This document shows, in pieces, positions 52,426 to 59,964 of a DNA stretch of 64,000 nucleotides. The DNA is from an uncultured Myxococcales bacterium (GTDB taxonomy: Bacteria; Myxococcota_A; UBA9042). Position 1 is the first letter of the stretch. Each line of letters opens with the position of its first letter. The notes below the pieces were generated by a model. That model did no database searches and was not told the DNA's origin. It saw only the letters and a list, made by a program, of their open reading frames with translations. Position numbers and translations under genes: made by a program. The stretch covers positions 310,001 through 374,000 of the forward strand of contig CAIMLR010000007.1 in assembly GCA_903842345.1 (NCBI GenBank), read 5' to 3'.

Positions 52426-53682
52426 ATGGCATTCGAATTCAAGCTACCGGACATCGGCGAAGGCGTCGTTGAGGGCGAGCTGACCAAGTGGCTTGTCGAG
52501 GCCGGCCAAGCCGTTGTCGAGGACACGCCGCTGTTTGAAGTGCTGACGGACAAGGTCTCCGCCGTCATTCCGTCGCCGCGCAAAGGCATTGTCACCAAGC
52601 GGCACTTCGCCGAGGGCGACATGGTGCCGGTGGGCGCGATCGTCGTGACGATTGAAGAGAGCGGCGCTGCTGTTGTCGCGCCTGTCGTGGCTGCGGCTGT
52701 CGCCCCGGTGGCGGCGGCAGCTCCGGTTGCGGCGGTCGTTGCGGTTGCGGCAGCTCCGGCGCGCGAACCCGGCGAACGCGTGCGCGCGGCCCCGGCGACC
52801 CGCAAGCTGGCGCGCGATCTCGGCGTGGATCTGCAGGTGGTGGCGGGCTCAGGCGAGCACGGCCGCGTGACCAAATCGGACATCGAGGCGCTGGCCAACC
52901 AGATCGCCAGCGCGCCGACGGGCGCTCCGGCCAAGGCTGCGGTTCCCAAAGCGCCGATGGCTGCGACGGCACTGGTGCGAGGCCCCGACGAGGAGCGCAT
53001 CAAGCTCAAGGGCCTGCGCCGCAAGATCTACGCCAAGATGCGCGAGTCCAAGGACCACGCGGCGCACTTCACCTACGTCGATGAGATCGACTTCACCGCC
53101 ATCATCGCGCTGCAGGACGCACTGGCCCAGAACGGCGTGAAATCGACGTTCTTGCCGTTTGTCGTCAAAGCGGTCGTGCTCTCGCTGCAGAAGCCGGAGT
53201 TCGCCTACCTGAACGCGCAGATCGACGAAGCGGCGGGTGAGATTGTTCTCAAGAAGCGCTACCACATCGGCGTGGCGGCGGCGACGGAAGCTGGCCTGGT
53301 CGTGCCCGTGGTGCGCGATGCCGACCAGAAGTCGATCCGCCAACTCATCGAGGAAATCCGCCGCGTTGGCGAAGGCGCGCGCACCGCCACGTTGCCTGGC
53401 GAGGAAATGTCCGGCTCCACTTTCACGATTACCAGCCTGGGCAAACTCGGCGGCATGTTCGCGACGCCGATCGTCAACTACCCGGAATCGGCGATCCTCG
53501 GCCTCCACAAGGTGGAGAAACGGCCCGCCGTGGTCGACGGCCAGATCGTCATCCGCGATCGCATGTACATGTCCTGCAGTTTTGACCATCGGCTCATCGA
53601 CGGCCACGTCGGCGCGGGCTTTGTGCAGTCGGTCAAGACGTACCTGGAACAGCCTGCGCTGATGCTGGCTGAGTTGGTTTGA
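52426..53682 (+). CDS. 2-oxoacid dehydrogenase E2 (dihydrolipoyl acyltransferase)
   Basis: A 418-residue core subunit. The lipoyl domain carries the attachment Lys at K43 in EVLTDKVSAV. A Val/Ala/Pro linker (about 80-115) joins the E3-binding domain (RAAPATRKLARDLGVDL with GRVTKSDIE). The catalytic domain ends with SCSFDHRLIDGHVGAGF, containing the active-site His and Asp. It pairs with the E1-beta gene upstream to build a branched-chain-type complex. Neither E1-alpha nor E3 (lpd) is in the window. Confidence 0.93.
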   Translation: MAFEFKLPDIGEGVVEGELTKWLVEAGQAVVEDTPLFEVLTDKVSAVIPSPRKGIVTKRHFAEGDMVPVGAIVVTIEESGAAVVAPVVAAAVAPVAAAAPVAAVVAVAAAPAREPGERVRAAPATRKLARDLGVDLQVVAGSGEHGRVTKSDIEALANQIASAPTGAPAKAAVPKAPMAATALVRGPDEERIKLKGLRRKIYAKMRESKDHAAHFTYVDEIDFTAIIALQDALAQNGVKSTFLPFVVKAVVLSLQKPEFAYLNAQIDEAAGEIVLKKRYHIGVAAATEAGLVVPVVRDADQKSIRQLIEEIRRVGEGARTATLPGEEMSGSTFTITSLGKLGGMFATPIVNYPESAILGLHKVEKRPAVVDGQIVIRDRMYMSCSFDHRLIDGHVGAGFVQSVKTYLEQPALMLAELV

Positions 53683-53764
53683 ACGCGCACCGGGTTCGTA
53701 TGAACTTTCTTATGAATCATCCCGCCGCTGGTGCGTTGAACTGCCGAGGACCGGTGCACACGTG

Positions 53765-54346
53765 ATGGAACCACGCGAGCAAGAGACGGTCACGGCAGCG
53801 ATGGCGGGTGACCGCGCTGCGTTCAGGCGATTGGTCGAGCAATACACGCGGCCAATCTTCAACGTGTGCATGACGCACTTGCGGGATGAGGCAGAAGCAA
53901 TGGACATCGTTCAGGATACTTTCCTGAAGGCATGGACCCGGCGCGAGCTGTTTCAGCCCGACACCAACTTCAAGGCGTGGCTGTTCCGCATCGCCGCCAA
54001 CGGTTGCATTGACCGCATCCGCCGCCGCAAAGTGCGCCGCGCGGAGGAACTGGATGAGCGGGTGACGTCCGATCAGCTGGCTGAAGGCGATTTGCCGGCG
54101 GTTGGCACGTATGGCCGGGCTTCGCCGCTGCAAGAACACGCGCGCCATGAACTGGCGGATCGCCTGCACAAGGCCCTGGAAACGCTGCCGGAGAACATGC
54201 GGCAGGCTGTGCTGTTGTGTGACGTGCACGGCTATTCGTACCAGGAAATCGCGGACGAGATGGGCATTCCCAAAGGCACCGTGATGAGTCGGCTGTTTTA
54301 CGCCCGCAAGAAACTGCAGGCTGAACTGGCGGACTACCGCGACTGA
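53765..54346 (+). CDS. ECF-type RNA polymerase sigma factor
   Basis: A 193-residue group 4 sigma factor. Region 2 is AFRRLVEQYTRPIFNVCMTHL, DIVQDTFLKAW and NFKAWLFRIAANGCIDRIRRRK; region 4 is LPENMRQAVLLCDVHGYSYQEIADEMGIPKGTVMSRLFYARKKL. Region 3 is absent, as expected. ATG 53765 follows the E2 gene by 82 bases. Next comes a membrane-bound anti-sigma-like gene, then secreted and envelope genes with overlapping stops and starts, so it very likely controls this local envelope operon. No convincing ECF promoter pair was found upstream. Confidence 0.92.
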   Translation: MEPREQETVTAAMAGDRAAFRRLVEQYTRPIFNVCMTHLRDEAEAMDIVQDTFLKAWTRRELFQPDTNFKAWLFRIAANGCIDRIRRRKVRRAEELDERVTSDQLAEGDLPAVGTYGRASPLQEHARHELADRLHKALETLPENMRQAVLLCDVHGYSYQEIADEMGIPKGTVMSRLFYARKKLQAELADYRD

Positions 54347-54358
54347 GTGAGGTCCAGG

Positions 54359-54994
54359 ATGAACGAGACGATGACCAAGATGACGCTGCGCGACGAGGAC
54401 TTTGAGCTGCTGATGCTGCACGCCGATGGCGAGCTGCCGGCGGAGCGCATGGCCGACGCGCAGCGGCTGCTGGCGGAGTCGGCGGCGGCACAGGCGATTT
54501 GGCAGGATCTGCAGCTGGGTCGGGAGCTGGTGCGCGGCATCGCGCTGGACGCGCTGGCGCCCGCGCAGGTGAAGCAGGCGCGCGTGGACCTGAGCCTGCT
54601 GCCGGGTCAGGTGATGCGCAAGCTGCCCAACGATGAGGCGCTGCATCCAGTCGCCGAGACGCCGCCCGAGCGTGGCCTGATCGCGTGGCTGCAGAACCTC
54701 GGGATTGGCAAGGTCGGCTTCGCGATGGGCATGGCGGTCGCCGCGGTCGCGTTCATGGTTGTCAAGGCGGGCCCGGTCGTGGAGCAACCGCTGGGTGAGC
54801 AGCAGGCGGAGATCGCAGCGGTGCCAGGCACGAACGTCGCCGTGCCACGCGACGATCCATCCGTGATTATTGAGGAAATGGAGATCGAGTCGGGCACCCT
54901 CATGGTGCATCCGCCGCACGAGCAGGGCGACTCGACCATCATCTGGCATTTCCAGGACAACAACGCAGCCCAGGGCGCGGGAGGCGAAGGATGA
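54359..54994 (+). CDS. Membrane-bound anti-sigma factor-like protein
   Basis: A 211-residue protein encoded 12 bases after the ECF sigma gene. The N-terminus has the helical anti-sigma layout, with LLMLHADGELPAERMADAQRLL (typical of the DGEL motif in anti-sigma domains), though without the HxxxCxxC zinc motif. A single membrane helix lies near residues 120-140, followed by a periplasmic tail of about 70 residues. The ATG at 54359 has GAGG upstream; a GTG four codons earlier is possible. Its stop overlaps the next gene in an ATGA junction. Confidence 0.8.
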   Translation: MNETMTKMTLRDEDFELLMLHADGELPAERMADAQRLLAESAAAQAIWQDLQLGRELVRGIALDALAPAQVKQARVDLSLLPGQVMRKLPNDEALHPVAETPPERGLIAWLQNLGIGKVGFAMGMAVAAVAFMVVKAGPVVEQPLGEQQAEIAAVPGTNVAVPRDDPSVIIEEMEIESGTLMVHPPHEQGDSTIIWHFQDNNAAQGAGGEG

Positions 54995-55491
54995 TCGCGA
55001 TGACGTGGCAAAAGGGCGCGATGCGCACGCTGATCCCCGCGCTGGTGCTGCTGGCATGCGCCCAAGCGTCGGCGCAGGTCCCGCAGGTGCCCAACCAGCC
55101 GACGCCGGTGCCGGCGCAGGTCGTCGAGCGCGCGAGCTTTCAGGTGCGCGTGATTGAAGCGAGCAAAGGCGCGCCGCAGGTCGACCCCAAGCTGGGCGAT
55201 CTGGAGCGCGAACTGCGCTCGCTGCACCGCGACTACGCCCATTTCACCCTGATCAAGACGGAGACGCAGAACCTGACGACCGGCACGCGCGGCACGCTGC
55301 GGCTGCCCAACGGCGAGTTGGTTATCCAGTTTCTCGGCCTGTCACCGGACAAAGTGCAACGCGTGCGCCACCGCGTCGAGATGCCGGGCATGAACGCCAC
55401 CGTCCGCGCCATTGCGCCGGGTGGCCGCACGCTGGACGTCCTGCAGGTGGGCGACAAGCTGGTGATCGTCGCGACGACGGTCGGCCGGTAA
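54991..55491 (+). CDS. Secreted protein of unknown function in the ECF operon
   Basis: A 166-residue protein with a signal peptide (LIPALVLLACAQASAQ; the cleavage site after ASA is more likely than a lipobox). The mature part has a Pro-rich start and a beta-rich domain (FQVRVIEASKG, LKTETQNLTTGTRGTLRLPNGELVIQFLGL-like strands, then RTLDVLQVGDKLVIVAT). The ATG overlaps the anti-sigma stop. No enzyme motif. It is probably the periplasmic partner or a target of the sigma/anti-sigma system. Confidence 0.7.
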   Translation: MIAMTWQKGAMRTLIPALVLLACAQASAQVPQVPNQPTPVPAQVVERASFQVRVIEASKGAPQVDPKLGDLERELRSLHRDYAHFTLIKTETQNLTTGTRGTLRLPNGELVIQFLGLSPDKVQRVRHRVEMPGMNATVRAIAPGGRTLDVLQVGDKLVIVATTVGR

Positions 55492-55601
55492 GGGCCTGCG
55501 TTTGCAGCGCTGTGGCCGCCATGGTATCGTTCTGCCGGTGTCACGGTAGCCTGTTGCGCTTGTTCCATCTGGATTTCACAGCTCAGGATCGTCACTTGTC
55601 G

Positions 55602-56816
55602 ATGCACGCGCAAACCGACCCACAGCAGCAGGCGCGCTTTCGGTTGCGATTCGCGCGCTTTCTTGCCGTCGCGCTGATGCTCTGCGTCGCATCCGCGGCG
55701 CTGGCTCAGGCGCCGGGAGCCCCGAGGGCTGCCGCCGATGAAGCCGCGCTTGCCGCCGGTGAGCAGATCGCTGAAGAAGGCCGCGACGCCTACCGCGCGG
55801 GACGCTACGCCGACGCGATCGCCCTGTTTGACAAGGCTTTTGCCCTCAGCTCCAAGCCTGCGTACCTGTACAACATCGCGCGCGCCAAAGAGAAGCTGGC
55901 GGAATACGACAACGCGATCAAGTACCTGGAAAAATACCTGGACGCCTACAAGCAGCAGAACGCCGGCGCGGACCCGCAGAATGCCGCGGACGTGAAGAAC
56001 TTGATCCGCGATTTCAAGCAGCGCGCGTTCGAGGCGCTGCCGGAAGTGACGATCAACTCGGTGCCGCCGGGCGCGCAGGTCTATCTGGGCGCGACCGATG
56101 GCTTGCTGGCCGAGGGCGGGAGCGACAAAGGCTCGCTCATCGGCTCAACGCCGGTTTCCACGCACATGAAGCCGGGCACGTACCAGATGACGGTGCAGCT
56201 GACCAACCACGTTGACCACCGCGCCGAACTGCAGGTGCCGCAGTCGGGCAAGCTGAACCTGTCGATCGCGATGAAGTTCAAGCAGACGCGCTCGGGGCTG
56301 GCGATCTGGAGCAACGTCAAAGGCGCGCAGGTCGCGGTGGATGGCAAGGTCGTGGCGGTGACGCCGTACAACGGCGTGCTGCCGATGCCGCCCGGCGTGC
56401 ATCAGGTGACGCTAACCCGCGTGGGCTACCACACCGCGGACGAGCAGGTAACGCTGAGCGAGGACAAGCTGACGACGGTCCGGCTGAACCTGAAGCCATC
56501 GGCGGGACCGCCGGCATCGTGGCGGTCGTTCACGGGTTGGCCGCTGCTCATTCTGGGCGGGCTGGCGATTGGCGGCGGCTACGTGGCCAAGACCTACGCG
56601 GACAAAGAATACGCCGGCTCGCCGCTCTTTGTGGAGCGGCAGAAGCTGCAAAATGACGGCTACTATCTGGGCGGTGCGGCGGTGGGCCTCGGCCTGGGCC
56701 TCATCATTTGGGATTGGGCGCGCTCTGGCGTGAACTCCGACGATCTGGTCTCCGGTCCCTATCTGGATGACGGCGTTGAGAACAAGCCGTTGCCGCCGCC
56801 GGAGTCGACGCCATGA
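55602..56816 (+). CDS. TPR plus double-PEGA exported protein
   Basis: A 404-residue envelope protein. A signal peptide (FLAVALMLCVASAALAQ) is followed by TPR-like helices (about 50-130: AGRYADAIALFDKAFAL and EYDNAIKYLEKYL). Two PEGA domains come next, one around 140-230 (EVTINSVPPGAQVYLG) and one around 230-310 (SGLAIWSNVKGAQVAVDG), and then a membrane helix near 317-335 and another near 360. PEGA domains are surface-associated beta folds common in myxobacterial kinases and envelope proteins. ATG 55602 gives the signal peptide. Its end overlaps the SUMF1 gene by four bases. Confidence 0.82.
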   Translation: MHAQTDPQQQARFRLRFARFLAVALMLCVASAALAQAPGAPRAAADEAALAAGEQIAEEGRDAYRAGRYADAIALFDKAFALSSKPAYLYNIARAKEKLAEYDNAIKYLEKYLDAYKQQNAGADPQNAADVKNLIRDFKQRAFEALPEVTINSVPPGAQVYLGATDGLLAEGGSDKGSLIGSTPVSTHMKPGTYQMTVQLTNHVDHRAELQVPQSGKLNLSIAMKFKQTRSGLAIWSNVKGAQVAVDGKVVAVTPYNGVLPMPPGVHQVTLTRVGYHTADEQVTLSEDKLTTVRLNLKPSAGPPASWRSFTGWPLLILGGLAIGGGYVAKTYADKEYAGSPLFVERQKLQNDGYYLGGAAVGLGLGLIIWDWARSGVNSDDLVSGPYLDDGVENKPLPPPESTP

Positions 56817-57997
56817 CCCTACAAGCGCGCGACATGCCCAAATTGCTGATTCTCCTCGGTTCCGTGGCATTGGCCGCGTGTGCCACCGGTCGCACGCCGC
56901 CCGACGACACGCCGATGGCGGAACTGAGCGACCCGGCGCAACTGACCTACCTCTTTGGCATGGGCGACAAGGCCTGCACGATTACCTCGACGGGCTCTGG
57001 CGCGCAGGATCTCGGCTCGCCGGAAGTCATGGTGAAGGTCAAGCCGTTTGCGCTGGACGTGCACGAAGTGACGATCGAGCAGTACCGCTACTGCGTCGAA
57101 ATGGAAGTTTGCTCGGAGCCGGCCGCCTACAACGGCCCCAACAACATTCAGGACTACTACCTGACGACCAACGGCGACCCGAACGCCAAGTACGCCAATT
57201 ACCCCATCGTCTACGTGACGCAGAACCAGGCGCGCGAATACTGCGGCTTTCGCGGCAAGCGCCTGCCGACCGAATTTGAATGGGAACTCGCCGCGGGCGG
57301 TCCTGCGCAGAAGCGCGAGGACAAGCAACTCTACACGTTCCTCCCGGACAAGGGTCCGGACGTCAAGATCCCCAGCGGCTGCGACAAGAACGTGGCGATT
57401 GGCGCGTGCAAAGGCAACAACGCCGACGTGCGGGCAGTTGGCACGTCCACGGACGACAAGATCACCATGGGTGGCACGCCGCTCTACGACCTCGCCGGCA
57501 ACGTCATGGAATGGACGACGAGCGACGCCGACGAGCCGAAATCCAGCCCCGCCGCCAAGCCGATCAGCGCGACGTGCGACTGGGACGGCGACGAGCCCTG
57601 GACGTGCGACGAATGCATCACGTGCCTCACGACCGCGGGAACGGCCGGTGGCACCAAGTGCACGATGTGCGCGACCTGTCTGTGCGGCGCCGACCAGCAA
57701 TTGCCCACCGACCCGACCGCCACCGCGATCCGGCCAAACTGCTACCAGCCCAACAAGACGCCGATTTGCCCGCGCTATCCGACCAAGGACCTGCCGCTCG
57801 ACAAGTCCTACACCGGCAAGAACGCGGCGACCAAGCGCATCATCCGCGGCGGCGCGTTCATCACGGCGACGGCGTCCGGCCTCGCCAAGTCGGTCGTCGA
57901 CAACTGCTTTGGCCGGTCCGACGCGCGCGTGCTCGCCAAGGGCCCGCAGGACGATCCGCTGGTGTTTGTCGGCTTCCGCTGCGCTCAGGATCGCTAG
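56813..57997 (+). CDS. SUMF1/formylglycine-enzyme-fold lipoprotein
   Basis: A 394-residue lipoprotein (lipobox LAAC, near C23, if started at either ATG 56813 or 56834). The fold signature is present: FALDVHEVTIEQYRYCVE, YPIVYVTQNQAREYCGFRGKRLPTEFEWE, YDLAGNVMEW and IIRGGAF ... VGFRCAQD. A Cys-rich insertion (about 262-300, with eight Cys in CDECITC, CTMCATCLC blocks) lies between AGNVMEW and RGGAF. The classical formylglycine-generating Cys pair is not clearly in place, so a non-catalytic, binding or altered role is plausible. No sulfatase gene is nearby. Confidence 0.82.
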   Translation: MTLQARDMPKLLILLGSVALAACATGRTPPDDTPMAELSDPAQLTYLFGMGDKACTITSTGSGAQDLGSPEVMVKVKPFALDVHEVTIEQYRYCVEMEVCSEPAAYNGPNNIQDYYLTTNGDPNAKYANYPIVYVTQNQAREYCGFRGKRLPTEFEWELAAGGPAQKREDKQLYTFLPDKGPDVKIPSGCDKNVAIGACKGNNADVRAVGTSTDDKITMGGTPLYDLAGNVMEWTTSDADEPKSSPAAKPISATCDWDGDEPWTCDECITCLTTAGTAGGTKCTMCATCLCGADQQLPTDPTATAIRPNCYQPNKTPICPRYPTKDLPLDKSYTGKNAATKRIIRGGAFITATASGLAKSVVDNCFGRSDARVLAKGPQDDPLVFVGFRCAQDR

Positions 57998-57999
57998 CC

Positions 58000-58263
58000 T
58001 TGCGAACTGACCTCCTGGCCTGCCCGGAAACCCAGCAACCGCTGCGACCGGCGCCTGCTCCGCTGATTGCCACCTTGAATGGCCACATTGCCCGGCTGGC
58101 GCTCCGCGACAGCACGGGGACGCTTGTGCGCGCGCCGATGGACGCGGGACTGCTGCGCGCCGATGGCCAGCTGCTGTACCCAGTGCGCGGCGGCGTGGCG
58201 GTGCTGTTTGCGGGCGCGGGGATTGTCGTCAGCCCGTCAGACGCTCCACGTGCGCATCAATGA
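58000..58263 (+). CDS. Trm112/YcaR-like small protein
   Basis: An 87-residue protein starting at TTG 58000, two bases after the previous stop. It begins with LLACPETQQPL and ends with LLRADGQLLYPVRGGVAVLFAGAG, matching the pattern of the Trm112-like (YcaR) fold: a CP element near the N-terminus and a YPxRxGIPVLL-type C-terminus. The second Cys pair of zinc-binding members is missing, as in many bacterial YcaR proteins. Trm112-like proteins support methyltransferases in other organisms, but no partner is visible here. The TTG start and small size explain why it is easy to miss. The 3' end overlaps the convergent glycosyltransferase gene by 35 bases. Confidence 0.65.
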   Translation: MRTDLLACPETQQPLRPAPAPLIATLNGHIARLALRDSTGTLVRAPMDAGLLRADGQLLYPVRGGVAVLFAGAGIVVSPSDAPRAHQ

Positions 58264-59413
58264 CCTCAAACGCCTCGGCGTTGCCGTGCTGACGGTGCCG
58301 ACGCATCTTCGCCCGGCAAGCGTCACCGCGATCCAGCAACCGCAGGATCTCCTTGCGCCCGAGTTCCTCAGTCATCATCCCGTAGCCCAGATGGTCGAGC
58401 CACCGCGCGTTCAGCATCTGCTCGAACTGCCCCGCCAACGGCACCGCGAGCATCGGCTTGCCCAGCCAGAGCGCTTCGGACATCAGCGTGAAGCCCGCGC
58501 TGGCGATCACGGCGCGACAGCTTGCGAGATCCTGGAGGAAGCCCTGCTCGCTGATGGGTCGGAACAGCAGGTTGTCATCGCGGACGTCGCCGTCGATGTC
58601 CCGCCGGTAGCCGTAGATGTGGAAATCGACGTTCGGGATGCGCTTCAGCACGTGCGGCAAGTCCCGCCAGCCTTCCGCTGACTGGTAGACGACGACGTGC
58701 TCGCCGTCGCGCGGAATCGCCCGCAGCGCCGCGGCGCGCAGGATCGGCGGCACGGTGGTCGTGCGCTTCTTGATGACCTCCGTCTTGAAGAACGTCGTCA
58801 CGATGTAGTGATCCGCACCCGGCGACTTGGCCTTCACGACGGCCCGCGCCAGCTCAAACGACGCACGCTGCCCCGCGCGCACGGACTTGGGATGCGCCAG
58901 GCGGTTGATCGACTGGCAATTGTCGATGGCCAGAAAGGGCAGCCCGTGCATACGCGCACAGCACCACGTCCACGACTCAAAATCGGAGATCACCAGGTCC
59001 GGCGCAAAATTGGCCGCAGACGTCATGGACTCGGCCACCAGCTGCAGCGGCGGCTTGACCGGCGGGGTCGGCAGGAACCCGTTGACCGCGCGTTGCAGGG
59101 GCTGCTCAACCGTCAACGCCGCGGGTTCCAGAAGCAGGTCCTGCCACGCGGTGAAGTTGTGGCGCACGTTGCCCAGGGCGCGCGACATGTTGTGCATGAA
59201 CGTGCCGGTGCGATCGACCTTGTTGCCGGCGATCGCCAGCTCCATGCCTTCAATCCGCCGCACAAACGGCAAATGCGGCGCCAGCGCTTCCGCCGCGCGC
59301 CCAGCGGCCAGCACGCGGACGTCGTGCCCCTGCGCCAACAGGTGCTGCGCCACCGCCTGCGTGCGCATCGCGTGCCCCAGCCCTTCGCCCGCCACACCGT
59401 AGAGAATCCGCAT
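58229..59413 (-). CDS. Glycosyltransferase of the MJ1255/GT28-like family
   Basis: A 394-residue GT-B-fold enzyme. The N-terminal GVAGEGLGHAMRTQAVAQHLLAQGHDV is the acceptor-binding glycine motif of the MJ1255-like family, and the C-terminal domain has VIASAGFTLMSEALWLGKPMLAVPLAGQFEQMLNA, the GT28-type donor site with its characteristic Gly-Phe-Thr-x-x-x-Glu-Ala. ATG 59413 is chosen because the frame upstream is open but not coding-like. Donor and acceptor sugars unknown. It stands alone between the ECF operon and the phosphate-related block. Confidence 0.85.
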   Translation of the reverse strand: MRILYGVAGEGLGHAMRTQAVAQHLLAQGHDVRVLAAGRAAEALAPHLPFVRRIEGMELAIAGNKVDRTGTFMHNMSRALGNVRHNFTAWQDLLLEPAALTVEQPLQRAVNGFLPTPPVKPPLQLVAESMTSAANFAPDLVISDFESWTWCCARMHGLPFLAIDNCQSINRLAHPKSVRAGQRASFELARAVVKAKSPGADHYIVTTFFKTEVIKKRTTTVPPILRAAALRAIPRDGEHVVVYQSAEGWRDLPHVLKRIPNVDFHIYGYRRDIDGDVRDDNLLFRPISEQGFLQDLASCRAVIASAGFTLMSEALWLGKPMLAVPLAGQFEQMLNARWLDHLGYGMMTEELGRKEILRLLDRGDACRAKMRRHRQHGNAEAFEVIDAHVERLTG

Positions 59414-59583
59414 CGGCTGCTCCCCGGCCAGGATGAGTGGCCTGAGCAAGCGTATTCCGTATTGCTGAACCATGACGGTGTGTTGGCGATGTCGTTGCGC
59501 AAGGAGCGCGGCGATGTCGCAAGGCATCGCGATCGCCGCAGACCTGTTGCCACCCCGTCACGGCGGCGGCAAAAAGCCCGTGA

Positions 59584-59964
59584 TCAGCAGTGGCTCGTGT
59601 GGGTGCATCCGCCCGGCAGGACGCACACGTCGTCCGTGCACGCTTGGCCGTCGTCGCAGCTCACCGGGTCGCCCGCGCACGTGTCGCCCGTGCAAAAGTC
59701 CGCCGTGGTGCACGGATTGCCGTCGTCGCACTTGCCGGAGTGCGGGATGTGGGTGCAGCCGATCTTGATGTAGCAGACGTCGTCCGTGCACGGATTGTGG
59801 TCGTCGCAGTCGGCGCTGCAAAAGATGCTGCCGTCGCCCGCGGCGGCCTCAACCGCAACGGCGGCGTCCGCCATGCCGTCGACACCTGAGTCGGGCGCTG
59901 GACCCGCCGGCGGCGTCGCTGCGCCACAACCGGCGAGCAGGAGAAGCGCCGCCCAAGCCTTCAT
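59584..59964 (-). CDS. Lipoprotein with Dictyostelium-type Cys repeats
   Basis: A 126-residue lipoprotein (lipobox LAGC, C13). After an Ala/Asp linker, the mature part contains three copies of CDDxxPCTxDxC...GCxH (CDDHNPCTDDVC, CDDGNPCTTADFC, CDDGQACTDDVC), the pattern of the slime-mould CTDC repeat (PF00526) that recurs in Myxococcota surface proteins. It is the last gene of a minus-strand block whose upstream member is a purple-acid-phosphatase-like lipoprotein; the junction is an ATGA overlap. A binding or structural role is likely; no catalytic residues. Confidence 0.8.
   Translation of the reverse strand: MKAWAALLLLAGCGAATPPAGPAPDSGVDGMADAAVAVEAAAGDGSIFCSADCDDHNPCTDDVCYIKIGCTHIPHSGKCDDGNPCTTADFCTGDTCAGDPVSCDDGQACTDDVCVLPGGCTHTSHC

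Noticed and set aside
53702-53707. GAACTT as an ECF sigma -35 box upstream of the sigma gene
   Set aside because: No matching -10 element at the expected 16-17 bases; the match is probably chance.
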